In this document: positions 9,252-17,827 of the stretch, piece by piece
Layout of the letters: every line of letters starts with the position of its first letter
How positions within the stretch are numbered: position 1 is the first letter of the stretch
NCBI RefSeq assembly: GCF_003388735.1
Contig: NZ_QUBQ01000001.1
Span: 1,302,001-1,366,000 of the forward strand
DNA: 64,000 nt
Reading direction: 5' to 3'
Source of the DNA: Paenibacillus paeoniae
GTDB taxonomy: Bacteria > Bacillota > Bacilli > Paenibacillales > Paenibacillaceae
Notes under the pieces: generated by a model
Databases searched by the model: none
The model's input: the letters and a program-made list of their open reading frames with translations, nothing else
Told to the model about the DNA's origin: nothing
Translations under genes and position numbers: made by a program

Positions 9252-9551
9252 ATGACTGAACGAGTGAGAGTTGTCACGCTTTGCTGCGGGAAAAACTTGG
9301 TCGACTCCGAAATCATGTCAGGCTTAATCCACGAATGCGGCTTTCGGTTGGTAGAAGTACAGGAAATGAACGTGCTGGTGGAGCTTTACGACGACGGCAG
9401 CGACGTCTATATTGGCAGAACGATGGATGATGCGCCGGAGATTGACGGCGAGGCGTTCATCTCGAGCTGCCGTGCAAAGATTGGAAACATACAAAAAGTA
9501 CGTGTTACGCACGCGTATGAGTTTGACCTTTCCGGGGAGGGTATCGCGTGA
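9252..9551 (+). pseudogene. rimO: rimO remnant with large in-frame internal deletion
   Basis: 99 codons. Residues 1-34 (MTERVRVVTLCCGKNLVDSE... to about RLVE) match the N-terminus of RimO, the ribosomal protein S12 methylthiotransferase (about 440 residues). The rest, from about NVLVE, matches only its C-terminal TRAM domain (SDVYIGR, DAPEIDGE, KVRVTHAYEFDLSGE). The complete radical-SAM core with its CxxxCxxC cluster and most of the UPF0004 domain, roughly 330-340 residues, is missing; the join is near 9350-9370. The hallmark TLGCEKN reads TLCCGKN. The frame is intact and its stop overlaps the GTG of pgsA, where rimO normally sits. It cannot be a working methylthiotransferase. It may persist for coupling to pgsA or as a small RNA-binding TRAM protein. 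Confidence 0.85.
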
Positions 9552-10123
9552 ACTTAGCGAATAAAATTACGCTGGCAAGAATTTTCCTTGTCCCAGTCAT
9601 CATGTTTTTCCTGCTTATAAAGTTGGACTTGGGCACGCTCAGCTTCTCGGATTTTGAGATTACATATAATCAGATTGTGGCGGCGCTTATCTTTATTATT
9701 GCAGCCAGCACAGACGGTCTGGACGGTTATATTGCGCGCAAAAACAAGATTGTTACGAATCTTGGCAAGCTGCTTGATCCGTTGGCCGACAAGCTGCTTG
9801 TTGCTGCTGTGCTGATCTCGCTTGTAGAGATGGACAAGCTGAACGCGCTGATCGCCATTATCATTATTAGCCGAGAGTTTGCTGTAACAGGCTTGCGCCA
9901 AATTGCACTGCTGGAAGGCTCCGTCATGGCGGCAAGCGCCTGGGGCAAATGGAAGACAGCCATTCAGATCACGATGATTATTGCATTGCTGATCAATAAT
10001 TTCCCGTTTGCGCTGATCGACTTTCCGTTCGATTTGATTGCAAGCTGGGCAGCTGTCATTATAACGGTCTACTCCGGTATTGATTATTTTATGAAAAACA
10101 AGCATCTAATACCGGTGGAATAA
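9548..10123 (+). CDS. pgsA: phosphatidylglycerophosphate synthase
   Basis: 191 residues, GTG start overlapping the stop of the rimO remnant by 4 bases (GTGA). CDP-diacylglycerol + glycerol-3-phosphate gives phosphatidylglycerophosphate + CMP. The CDP-alcohol phosphotransferase signature is present: D56-G-L-D-G-Y-I-A-R, then G73, D77 and D81. Several hydrophobic helices, membrane enzyme of anionic phospholipid synthesis. Length matches the family. Confidence 0.93.
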   Translation: MNLANKITLARIFLVPVIMFFLLIKLDLGTLSFSDFEITYNQIVAALIFIIAASTDGLDGYIARKNKIVTNLGKLLDPLADKLLVAAVLISLVEMDKLNALIAIIIISREFAVTGLRQIALLEGSVMAASAWGKWKTAIQITMIIALLINNFPFALIDFPFDLIASWAAVIITVYSGIDYFMKNKHLIPVE

Positions 10124-10181
10124 CGAATAGTATCCTTCTAGCTCCTTAATAAGCGTGATAGAAGGGACCAAATGCAAAGGG

Positions 10182-10213
10182 AGCACTTTTCCAATAGGGA
10201 GAGTGCTTTTCCT
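10182..10213 (+). terminator. intrinsic terminator after pgsA
   Basis: 11-bp stem AGCACTTTTCC / GGGAGAGTGCT (two G-U pairs), AATA loop, then TTTCCT. The T-run is short. Confidence 0.6.
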
Positions 10214-10266
10214 ATCATCATTCATTTTCAGCGAGATTGGCTAGCGTGCTGAAGAAGGGGGCAACA

Positions 10267-11514
10267 ATGAAAGCAGAAATAATTGCGGTGGGCACGGAGC
10301 TGCTCCTTGGACAAATCGTGAATACGAATGCACAAGCGATATCCCAGAAGCTGGCGGAGCTCGGCATCGATGTTTATTTTCAAACCGTAGTCGGCGATAA
10401 TGCCGGACGATTACGGCAAGCGATTGAGATCGGACGCGGGCGGGCCGATTTGCTCCTATTCACGGGGGGACTTGGCCCGACCCAGGACGATTTGACAAAA
10501 GACGTGCTGGCGCAGTATTTGGGACGCAAATTGATCATTCATGAACCGTCCATGGCTGTTATAGAAGAGATGTTTTCTGCAAGAGGAATGGCGATGGTGG
10601 AAAGCAACCGCAGGCAAGCCCATATGATTGAAGGGAGCGAGCCGCTTCATAATTCGACTGGACTTGCAGTAGGGAATGCGCTGGAGGCGGATGGGACGCT
10701 TTATGTACTGCTTCCAGGGCCGCCAAGAGAGATGAAGCCGATGCTGGAAGGACCGGCTCAAGACTGGCTCCGTTCCATGCTTGGGGAAGAGGTTCCGCTC
10801 TTCTCGCGTCTGTTGAAGTTTGCGGGAATCGGCGAATCCAATCTGGAAGCGAAGCTGATGGATCTGATTGAAGGACAAGACGACCCTACAATTGCTCCTT
10901 ACGCCAAGGAAGGCGAAGTATCCATTCGCGTGTCGACAAAAGCGCGAACCTCTGAGGAGGCAGACGGGAAGATTGATGCCACCGTAGAGGGGATCAAGGA
11001 ACGAATTGGGGAGCATCTCTATGCGCAAGAGGATATTCCGATCGAGGAAGAGATTGTACGGCTTCTCAGAAGCTCCAGACGCCGTCTTGCGAGCGCCGAA
11101 AGCTGCAGCGGGGGATTGTTTGCCGAGCTGATCACGAACGTGCCTGGCAGCAGTGGGGAGTTCGCAGGAGGCGTGGTCACCTATACGAACGTTATGAAGA
11201 ACAAGTTGCTCGGCATTCCGATGTCCCAGCTTGAAGGAAAGGACGCTCCGGGGGCTATCAGCGAGTCAACGGCGGCAATGATGGCGGAGAATGTCCGGCT
11301 TTTGTCCGATGCCGATTTCGGCGTGTCACTGACCGGCGTTGCAGGACCGGCAGAATCGGAAGGCAAGCCTGTCGGCCTAGTCTACTTTGCGGTGGCGGAG
11401 CGGGGCAAGGATACAATTGTTTACACGGCGAAGTTAAGCGGGGGACGGTCTATCATCCGTTTGCGTGCCGTAAAGGCGGCTCTATATCGGCTTTGGCTTG
11501 CGCTGAAAGCGTAA
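10267..11514 (+). CDS. cinA: CinA-family protein
   Basis: 415 residues, ATG start with GAAGGGGGC just upstream. The N-terminal MoCF-type domain (about 1-170) carries FTGGLGPTQDD and LPGPPREM. The C-terminal CinA domain (about 255-415) carries SAESCSGG and TGVAGPAES, typical of nicotinamide-nucleotide amidohydrolase (PncC) domains. Expected roles are NMN deamidation and possibly ADP-ribose pyrophosphatase activity. The position before recA is conserved in Firmicutes and linked to competence. Confidence 0.93.
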   Translation: MKAEIIAVGTELLLGQIVNTNAQAISQKLAELGIDVYFQTVVGDNAGRLRQAIEIGRGRADLLLFTGGLGPTQDDLTKDVLAQYLGRKLIIHEPSMAVIEEMFSARGMAMVESNRRQAHMIEGSEPLHNSTGLAVGNALEADGTLYVLLPGPPREMKPMLEGPAQDWLRSMLGEEVPLFSRLLKFAGIGESNLEAKLMDLIEGQDDPTIAPYAKEGEVSIRVSTKARTSEEADGKIDATVEGIKERIGEHLYAQEDIPIEEEIVRLLRSSRRRLASAESCSGGLFAELITNVPGSSGEFAGGVVTYTNVMKNKLLGIPMSQLEGKDAPGAISESTAAMMAENVRLLSDADFGVSLTGVAGPAESEGKPVGLVYFAVAERGKDTIVYTAKLSGGRSIIRLRAVKAALYRLWLALKA

Positions 11515-11530
11515 AAATGCCGAATATTTG

Positions 11531-11559
11531 TTGTCAAATGTCAAAACTGGGAGTATAAT
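11531..11559 (+). promoter_or_regulatory. strong sigma-A promoter directly before a terminator
   Basis: TTGTCA (11531-11536), 17-base spacer, perfect TATAAT (11554-11559). A transcript would begin near 11566 and meet the terminator hairpin that starts at 11579, giving an RNA of roughly 50 nucleotides or a leader controlling read-through to recA. Confidence 0.6.
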
Positions 11560-11578
11560 TAGTCCTAGTTACCGGAAG

Positions 11579-11613
11579 AACCGTGGCGAAGAATACTTTG
11601 CTGCGGTTTTTTT
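11579..11613 (+). terminator. strong intrinsic terminator between cinA and recA
   Basis: 13-bp stem AACCGTGGCGAAG / CTTTGCTGCGGTT (three wobble pairs), AATA tetraloop, then seven T. It ends cinA transcripts and also any RNA starting at the promoter 20 bases upstream. Confidence 0.85.
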
Positions 11614-11667
11614 ATGCTTTTTTCGTAGTTGGAGGAGTGAGGAGGAGAGGGCGGAACGGCAAAATTA

Positions 11668-11681
11668 CGAATGTGTGTTCG
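11668..11681 (+). promoter_or_regulatory. LexA (DinR) box upstream of recA
   Basis: CGAATGTGTGTTCG matches the Bacillus SOS box CGAAC-N4-GTTCG with one mismatch. It ends 9 bases upstream of the recA -35 element, so LexA repression and DNA-damage induction of recA are expected. Confidence 0.75.
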
Positions 11682-11690
11682 AAAAAACTA

Positions 11691-11719
11691 TTGGCAACCC
11701 GTTCGAAATGAGGTATTAT
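11691..11719 (+). promoter_or_regulatory. recA promoter
   Basis: TTGGCA (11691-11696), 17-base spacer, TATTAT (11714-11719), about 30 bases before the recA start and adjacent to the LexA box. Confidence 0.6.
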
Positions 11720-11750
11720 ACTAATATAAATCGTGAAGGATGTGAGTGAG

Positions 11751-12803
11751 TTGGCGGATCGTCGCGCAGCTTTAGATAACGCCCTTCGTCAAATTGAGAA
11801 GCAATTTGGCAAAGGCTCCATTATGAAATTGGGTGAATCCACACACATGCAGGTTGAGACCGTACCTAGCGGCTCGCTTGCTCTAGATATCGCGCTTGGC
11901 ATCGGCGGATTGCCTAGAGGCAGGGTAATTGAAGTGTACGGACCGGAATCGTCGGGTAAGACGACCGTTGCTCTCCATGCCATTGCGGAAGTTCAACGTA
12001 TTGGCGGACAAGCCGCGTTTATCGACGCGGAGCATGCACTTGATCCGCTGTACGCTAGCAAGCTAGGCGTTAACATTGACGAATTGCTGCTCTCGCAGCC
12101 GGATACAGGCGAGCAGGCGCTTGAGATTGCTGAGGCCCTCGTACGAAGCGGCGCGGTAGACATCATCGTTATTGACTCCGTTGCGGCGTTAGTACCGAAG
12201 GCCGAGATTGAAGGCGATATGGGCGACTCCCACGTTGGTCTCCAAGCCCGCCTTATGTCGCAAGCGCTACGGAAGTTGTCCGGAGCCATCGCGAAGTCGA
12301 AGACGATCGCTGTCTTCATTAACCAGTTGCGCGAGAAGGTCGGCGTCATGTTCGGCAATCCGGAGACGACGCCAGGTGGACGTGCGCTTAAGTTCTACTC
12401 CAGCGTACGACTGGATGTACGCCGTATCGAGACGTTGAAGCAAGGGAACGACATGGTCGGCAACCGTACGCGCATCAAGGTTGTGAAGAATAAGGTCGCG
12501 CCTCCGTTTAAACAAGCCGAGATCGACATTATGTACGGTGAAGGCATATCGAGAGAAGGCAGCTTGATTGATATTGGCGTTGAACAGGAAATTGTTCAGA
12601 AGAGCGGCGCCTGGTTCTCCTATAACGGCGAGCGTCTTGGACAAGGCCGCGAGAATGCCAAACAATTTTTGAAAGACAACAAAGAACTTGCGGCTGCAAT
12701 CGAGAAGCAAATTCGGGATGCCAGCAATTTGTCTGCAAATGCCTCGCAGGCTAATTTCTCTGCTGACAAAGATGAGGACGAACTGGATTTTGACGAAGAA
12801 TAA
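11751..12803 (+). CDS. recA: RecA recombinase
   Basis: 350 residues from a TTG start ([20 protein letters not shown]), selected because GAAGGA lies 10 bases upstream and family members begin at this point; a GTG at 11733 would add six residues. Walker A GPESSGKT at 64-71, the Walker B region ending [10 protein letters not shown], and the conserved loops are intact. Catalyses homologous strand exchange and LexA co-cleavage. Acidic C-terminal tail ([12 protein letters not shown]). The LexA box upstream fits SOS control; recX follows. Confidence 0.98.
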   Translation: MADRRAALDNALRQIEKQFGKGSIMKLGESTHMQVETVPSGSLALDIALGIGGLPRGRVIEVYGPESSGKTTVALHAIAEVQRIGGQAAFIDAEHALDPLYASKLGVNIDELLLSQPDTGEQALEIAEALVRSGAVDIIVIDSVAALVPKAEIEGDMGDSHVGLQARLMSQALRKLSGAIAKSKTIAVFINQLREKVGVMFGNPETTPGGRALKFYSSVRLDVRRIETLKQGNDMVGNRTRIKVVKNKVAPPFKQAEIDIMYGEGISREGSLIDIGVEQEIVQKSGAWFSYNGERLGQGRENAKQFLKDNKELAAAIEKQIRDASNLSANASQANFSADKDEDELDFDEE

Positions 12804-12811
12804 GCTCTATC

Positions 12812-12848
12812 GCGTTCGTCGCTCTCTACGGGGAGCGGCGACGTTTTT
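12812..12848 (+). terminator. terminator-like hairpin between recA and recX
   Basis: Imperfect stem GTCGCTCTC / GGGAGCGGCGAC with a TACG loop and five T. Partial read-through would set the recA:recX ratio. Confidence 0.55.
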
Positions 12849-12868
12849 GTATAGGGAGGAACGTATCT

Positions 12869-13579
12869 GTGGATATGGAGCAAATGAACAAGGAAGACGA
12901 ATGGATCATCGGGACGGTCAAACGGGACCGGACGGAAAAAAGGCGTTACTTGGTTTTTCCTGATACGGATACTGAAGAGCCGCTTCTTTCCGTACACGAA
13001 GACATGTTGATTCGTTTTCAGCTGCTGAAAGGGCAGATGATTTCGAAGGAGCAGCTCGAAGAAATAAAAAACGAGGACGAGCGTTATAAGGCTTACGCGC
13101 TTGCCATTGCTTATTTGGGAGCCAAGCCACGTACTCGGAAAGCCATCGGGCAGTATTTGAGCCGTAAGGAACTACAGGAAGAGAACATTGAATACGCGCT
13201 CAATCGTTTAGAATCGGAGCAACTTGTGGATGATGAACAATATGCGCGTCAATTCGCATCAAGCCGAATGCGCAGCGGACTTAAGGGCAGGCTTATGATC
13301 AGGCAAGAGCTGCAGCAGCGAGGTGTACCGAAGGAAGTGGCAGCGGAAGCGCTGACAGAGCTGGATCGGGATAGCGAACTGAATGCGGCTAAACGATTAG
13401 CAGAGAAGAAAAGTAAGGCGATAAAAGGCGACATGAAGCAGCGCAAGACCAAGCTCATGGCCTTTCTGATGCGCAGAGGATTTCCGGGAGATATCGTGCG
13501 GGAAGCGATGCGAGGCATCGAGTGGAAGGACGAGGACAGCGAAGAGCAGGAAGATGATGGCGTTTTGCTTGACAACTGA
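12869..13579 (+). CDS. recX: RecX regulatory protein
   Basis: 236 residues, GTG start with AGGGAGGA 8 bases upstream. All-helical RecX repeats: AYALAIAYLGAKPRTRKAIGQYL, LNRLESEQLVDDEQYARQF, then two more copies toward the C-terminus. Binds RecA filaments and modulates recombination. It follows recA as in many bacteria and ends in an acidic tail. Confidence 0.9.
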   Translation: MDMEQMNKEDEWIIGTVKRDRTEKRRYLVFPDTDTEEPLLSVHEDMLIRFQLLKGQMISKEQLEEIKNEDERYKAYALAIAYLGAKPRTRKAIGQYLSRKELQEENIEYALNRLESEQLVDDEQYARQFASSRMRSGLKGRLMIRQELQQRGVPKEVAAEALTELDRDSELNAAKRLAEKKSKAIKGDMKQRKTKLMAFLMRRGFPGDIVREAMRGIEWKDEDSEEQEDDGVLLDN

Positions 13580-13763
13580 TTTTATGTAAAGATAAAATGA
13601 GGTTGTATTCCTTCACAATTTTGAATCGATTTTTCTTCCAAAAGTTGATTCGAAACGATTTATTTCGTCAAAATGGAACATGATGAAACGGTATGGAAAC
13701 CGGTTAAAAACCTAATAACATCCCAAGCAATGCCTTGGTGTATGCAGCAAGGAGGTGAACAAG

Positions 13764-15311
13764 ATGGGTGTAAGCATCTGGATCTTGATTCCGATCTGTA
13801 TCCTTGTTGGCGCAATTTTCTTTGGGATTGGTTATTTTATTCGAAAGTCGATTGCCGAGGCCAAAATTTCTAGCGCTGAGCAAGAAGCGGTCCAAATCGT
13901 AGAAAATGCGAAAAAAGACGCAGAGGCACAGAAGAAAGAAACGATACTCGAGGCGAAAGACGAAGTCCACAAACTACGTGCAGAAGCTGAGAAAGACATC
14001 CGCGAGCGGCGCAATGAGTCGCAACGTCAGGAGAGACGCCTGCTCCAGAAAGAGGAGTCGCTGGATAAAAAATTAGAAGCGCTAGAACGCAAAGAAGAAA
14101 CTGTAGCCAACAAGGAGAAAAGAATCGAAGAAACACAAGAACAGATTGACTCCATTTACAAGCAGCAACTTAGCGAACTTGAACGTATTTCTAGCTTGAC
14201 AATGGAGGACGCTAAGTCAATTATTTTGACCAATGTGGAGCAGGAAGTACGTCACGAGACCGCGCAAATGATTAAGGAAATCGAACAGCAAGCGAAGGAA
14301 GAAGCAGACAAAAAAGCGCGTGACATTATATCGCTGGCGATTCAGCGTTGTGCGGCCGATCATGTGGCGGAGACGACGGTATCCGTTGTTACCCTGCCTA
14401 ATGAAGAGATGAAGGGCCGTATCATTGGTCGTGAAGGCCGTAATATACGCGCTTTGGAAACATTGACCGGTATCGATCTCATTATCGACGATACACCGGA
14501 AGCGGTCATTTTGTCAGGCTTTGACCCTATTCGCCGCGAAATTGCTCGAACTTCACTTGAGAAGTTGGTGGCGGACGGTCGCATTCACCCTGCGAGAATT
14601 GAAGAGATGGTTGAGAAATCTCGCAAGGAAATTGACGAACGTGTCCGTGAGTACGGTGAACAGGCGACATTCGAGGTTGGCGTTCATGGACTGCATCCGG
14701 ATCTGATCAAAATACTGGGACGGCTTAAATATCGGACTAGCTATGGTCAGAACGTGCTTAAGCATTCGATGGAGGTTGCCTATCTGACAGGACTGATGGC
14801 TGCTGAGCTTGGCGAAGATATTACGCTGGCGAAGCGCGCAGGGTTGCTGCATGATATCGGCAAAGCACTTGACCATGAAGTGGAAGGCTCTCATGTTGAG
14901 ATTGGCGTTGAACTGGCCAAGAAATACAAGGAGCATCCAGTCGTCATTAACAGTATTGCTTCTCACCATGGCGATACGGAAGCAACTTCGGTTATCGCAA
15001 TGCTGGTCGGAGCAGCGGATGCCTTGTCCGCAGCTCGTCCGGGAGCACGCCGCGAGACGCTGGAGACGTATATCAAACGTCTGGAGAAGCTGGAGGCCAT
15101 TACGGAATCGTTCGACGGCGTTGAGAAGTCGTACGCGATTCAAGCGGGCCGCGAGGTGCGTGTCATGGTACAGCCAGAGAAGATTGACGATACAGAAGCG
15201 TTCCGTCTTGCTCGCGACATTACGAAGAAAATCGAGGGTGAACTCGATTATCCGGGACATATTAAAGTTACGGTTATTCGTGAGACGAGAGCAGTGGAAT
15301 ACGCGAAGTAA
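13764..15311 (+). CDS. rny: Ribonuclease Y
   Basis: 515 residues from the ATG at 13764, which has AAGGAGGTG at ideal distance. N-terminal membrane anchor (4-26), long Glu/Lys-rich coiled coil (about 30-150), KH domain with [15 protein letters not shown], and an HD phosphohydrolase domain with HSMEVAYL and [12 protein letters not shown]. Membrane-anchored endoribonuclease that starts mRNA decay. ymdB follows, as in Bacillus. Confidence 0.97.
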   Translation: MGVSIWILIPICILVGAIFFGIGYFIRKSIAEAKISSAEQEAVQIVENAKKDAEAQKKETILEAKDEVHKLRAEAEKDIRERRNESQRQERRLLQKEESLDKKLEALERKEETVANKEKRIEETQEQIDSIYKQQLSELERISSLTMEDAKSIILTNVEQEVRHETAQMIKEIEQQAKEEADKKARDIISLAIQRCAADHVAETTVSVVTLPNEEMKGRIIGREGRNIRALETLTGIDLIIDDTPEAVILSGFDPIRREIARTSLEKLVADGRIHPARIEEMVEKSRKEIDERVREYGEQATFEVGVHGLHPDLIKILGRLKYRTSYGQNVLKHSMEVAYLTGLMAAELGEDITLAKRAGLLHDIGKALDHEVEGSHVEIGVELAKKYKEHPVVINSIASHHGDTEATSVIAMLVGAADALSAARPGARRETLETYIKRLEKLEAITESFDGVEKSYAIQAGREVRVMVQPEKIDDTEAFRLARDITKKIEGELDYPGHIKVTVIRETRAVEYAK

Positions 15312-15330
15312 CATGCATACGCATTCGGAG

Positions 15331-15356
15331 AAGTGGCTGCTTGGCAGCCACTTTTC
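15331..15356 (+). terminator. intrinsic terminator after rny
   Basis: Perfect 10-bp stem AAGTGGCTGC / GCAGCCACTT with a TTG loop, then TTCT. Confidence 0.75.
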
Positions 15357-15389
15357 TGCATTGTAGGCTTATAAAGGATGGATCTATAG

Positions 15390-16184
15390 ATGAACGTATT
15401 GTTTATTGGAGATATTGTAGGGAATGTGGGCAGAAGCGCGCTAAAGCAAGTATTGCCTGCATTACGAGACAAATACAATCCCCATATTATAATCGTGAAC
15501 GGCGAGAATGCCGCTGCTGGCCGGGGTATTACGAGAAATATCGCTCGCGAGTTTTTTGAGTGGGGCGTTCACGGCATTACGATGGGCAATCATACTTGGG
15601 ACAATAAAGATATCTTCGAGTGGATTGATGACGAGCCGAGAATCGTGCGGCCGGCGAACTTTTCGCCGCAGGCTCCCGGTCAAGGGATGGCGATGATTAA
15701 GGCTAACGGCAAGCAGTTGGCCATTATTAATTTACAGGGCCGAGCATTTTTGCCACCGATCGATTGTCCGTTCCAAGCGGCAGATGAGTTGATCGAGGAA
15801 GCTCAGCACACAACAAAAGCGATTTTGGTGGATTTCCATGCGGAGGCCACTTCAGAGAAAATCGCGATGGGCTGGCATTTGGATGGAAGAGCTTCGATTG
15901 TTCTGGGCACCCATACGCATGTACAGACCAATGATGATACGATTCTTCCGAACGGAACAGCCTATATTACAGATGTGGGTATGGTGGGCTCCAAGGAAGG
16001 CGTGTTGGGAATGGAGAAGAGCGCCGTTCTTCACCGTTTTCTAACCCAGCTCCCGTCAAGGTTCGTAGTGGATGAAGGAAAATGGCATCTTCATGGGCTG
16101 TCCCTGCAGATCGATGAGGCAACAGGGAAAGCGACTAAGCTGTCCAAAATTCGGCTAACCGAAGAAGAATGGATATTGATGTAA
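15390..16184 (+). CDS. ymdB: YmdB metallophosphoesterase
   Basis: 264 residues. Metal ligands of the YmdB family are all present: D8, E39/N40 (NGEN), N67/H68 (GNHTWDN), H150 (DFHAE), H175 and H177 (GTHTHVQT). Members hydrolyse 2',3'-cyclic nucleotides and in Bacillus influence late adaptive responses such as biofilm formation. Downstream of rny as usual. Confidence 0.95.
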   Translation: MNVLFIGDIVGNVGRSALKQVLPALRDKYNPHIIIVNGENAAAGRGITRNIAREFFEWGVHGITMGNHTWDNKDIFEWIDDEPRIVRPANFSPQAPGQGMAMIKANGKQLAIINLQGRAFLPPIDCPFQAADELIEEAQHTTKAILVDFHAEATSEKIAMGWHLDGRASIVLGTHTHVQTNDDTILPNGTAYITDVGMVGSKEGVLGMEKSAVLHRFLTQLPSRFVVDEGKWHLHGLSLQIDEATGKATKLSKIRLTEEEWILM

Positions 16185-16187
16185 GGC

Positions 16188-16215
16188 AAAGGCTGCTCTA
16201 ATGGAGCAGCCTTTT
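16188..16215 (+). terminator. intrinsic terminator after ymdB
   Basis: Stem AAAGGCTGCTC / GAGCAGCCTTT with a short loop (TAATG region), then T. Confidence 0.8.
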
Positions 16216-16267
16216 GTCTTGAAAGTTCTGACTATTCAGAACTGTTAGTAAAGTTAGGACAATAAAA

Positions 16268-16296
16268 GCAGGAATCTTTCGCCTTCTCTCGAATAG
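16268..16296 (+). promoter_or_regulatory. candidate sigma-H promoter of spoVS
   Basis: GCAGGAATC (16268-16276), 11-base spacer, CTCGAATAG (16288-16296), close to the Bacillus sigma-H pattern RnAGGAwww-N11/12-RnnGAATww. spoVS is sigma-H dependent in Bacillus, and the element sits about 50 bases upstream of its start. Confidence 0.6.
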
Positions 16297-16343
16297 TATT
16301 TTAGAAGTGGAATCCATCCAACATTCCAGGGGAGGTACTTTTC

Positions 16344-16604
16344 ATGGACGTATTAAAAGTATCAGCGAAGTCCAATCCGAATTCCGTCGCAGGTGCGCTT
16401 GCAGGCGTATTGCGCGAACGCGGCGGCGCCGAGCTTCAGGCCATTGGCGCTGGCGCACTCAATCAAGCGATTAAAGCGGTAGCCATTGCGCGCGGGTTTG
16501 TTGCCCCCAGCGGTGTGGATCTCATTTGTATTCCTGCGTTCACAGACATTGTGATTGACGGAGAAGATCGCACAGCAATCAAGCTCATTGTGGAGCCGCG
16601 TTAG
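16344..16604 (+). CDS. spoVS: Stage V sporulation protein S
   Basis: 86 residues, nearly invariant family: MDVLKVSAKSNPNSVAGALA at the start and the GAGALNQAIKAVAIARG helix. Small Alba-like nucleic-acid-binding fold, needed for proper septation and coat assembly in sporulation. AGGGGAGG precedes the ATG. Strong evidence that the organism is a spore former. Confidence 0.97.
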   Translation: MDVLKVSAKSNPNSVAGALAGVLRERGGAELQAIGAGALNQAIKAVAIARGFVAPSGVDLICIPAFTDIVIDGEDRTAIKLIVEPR

Positions 16605-16634
16605 AGGTTCCGCATGCATACACAACGACATCGG

Positions 16635-16661
16635 CCTGTTTACCCCGTAGACAGGTTTTTT
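16635..16661 (+). terminator. intrinsic terminator after spoVS
   Basis: 9-bp stem CCTGTTTAC / GTAGACAGG (one wobble), CCC loop, T6. Confidence 0.85.
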
Positions 16662-16692
16662 GCTTTGAGAACGGTTGGAGGGACGTGGCGCT

Positions 16693-17643
16693 ATGCGTAT
16701 TGTAGATTTCCATTGTGATGTTTTGTATAAGCTGCTGCAGGATAAGGAATTGACCTTTGACGGCGGGAATAAACCCGGTGTACTGGATGTAACGCTGGAA
16801 CGGCTGAAGGAAGGCAACGTGTTATTGCAGACCTTTGCGGTGTTTATCTCGCCTGGCCGTCCCGATTATTATGAAGCAGCTCCGATTTTGGAAAGTATAG
16901 ATTTATTTTATGAGAAAGTATTGTGTTTTCCGGAGCTGAGACTTATTCGTACAGCCGCGGATGTGGACGCATGCATACTAGATGGCAAGATAGGCGCATT
17001 ATTGTCATTGGAAGGCGTAGGCGGCATTCGCGGCAAGCTCTCCACACTGCGGCTGCTTCAGAGGCTTGGCGTCCGCGCAGCAGGTCTTACCTGGAACGAT
17101 GCTAATTGGGCAGCGGATGGCGTAATGGAAGCCAGAGGAGGCGGCTTGACGGCTCAGGGAGCCGCTTTTGTACAAGAATGCAATAGGCTTGGCATCATCG
17201 TCGACGTATCCCACTTGTCGGAGCGGGCTTTCTGGGATGTTGCAGCCTTGTCATCCAGACCGATTGTGGCATCGCATTCCAATGCTCGTGAATTATGCGA
17301 CCATCCCCGCAACCTGACCGATCTGCAGATAAGGGCCATCATTGAAAGCGGAGGTTTAATCGGTATCACTTATGTGCCTCCATTTGTTCGCGAGAAGGGT
17401 GATGTTTCAATAGATGATGTTCTGAGACATATAGAGCATATATGCGCGCTCGGGGGCGAGAAGCATTTGGCGCTTGGGTCTGATTTTGACGGCATTGACC
17501 GCCATGTGAAGGGACTTGCTCATCCTGGACAAGTCCTGGGGCTGCGAGAGGCGCTTTTGAAGCGATATAACGATGATATCGTGAGGGGAATCTTGTCTAG
17601 CAATGCCGTTACTTTTTTAAAAGGACAACTCCCTGTGGAATAA
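16693..17643 (+). CDS. membrane dipeptidase, peptidase M19
   Basis: 316 residues from the ATG at 16693 with GGAGGGA 9 bases upstream. Renal-dipeptidase family zinc site: H7 and D9 (VDFHCDVL), Glu in LLSLEGVGG, His in DVSHLSERAFWDV, His in VASHSNAR, Asp in LGSDFDGID. Hydrolyses dipeptides, often with a D-residue at the C-terminal side. No signal peptide, so probably cytoplasmic. This gene is common between spoVS and korA in Paenibacillus-like genomes. Confidence 0.93.
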   Translation: MRIVDFHCDVLYKLLQDKELTFDGGNKPGVLDVTLERLKEGNVLLQTFAVFISPGRPDYYEAAPILESIDLFYEKVLCFPELRLIRTAADVDACILDGKIGALLSLEGVGGIRGKLSTLRLLQRLGVRAAGLTWNDANWAADGVMEARGGGLTAQGAAFVQECNRLGIIVDVSHLSERAFWDVAALSSRPIVASHSNARELCDHPRNLTDLQIRAIIESGGLIGITYVPPFVREKGDVSIDDVLRHIEHICALGGEKHLALGSDFDGIDRHVKGLAHPGQVLGLREALLKRYNDDIVRGILSSNAVTFLKGQLPVE

Positions 17644-17743
17644 TGGCAATATCATCTCGTACCGATATAGGAATGATCGAAACAAACTATCTTTTATCTA
17701 AGCGTTTACATCTTGCCAAACCGCCATCTCAAACATAAAATTG

Positions 17744-17773
17744 TTGTGACTATAATCATTTCTATTATATAAT
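17744..17773 (+). promoter_or_regulatory. candidate sigma-A promoter of korAB
   Basis: TTGTGA (17744-17749), 18-base spacer, perfect TATAAT (17768-17773), about 55 bases upstream of korA. Confidence 0.5.
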
Positions 17774-17827
17774 GCTTAATGTTGTCGAATTTTCATGCAC
17801 CTTCATGAAGTAGAGGAGATGGGCGTT

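Noticed and set aside
11528..11749. 73-codon open frame between cinA and recA
   Set aside because: It runs through the terminator, LexA box and recA promoter, has no homologue I recognise and no proper binding site.
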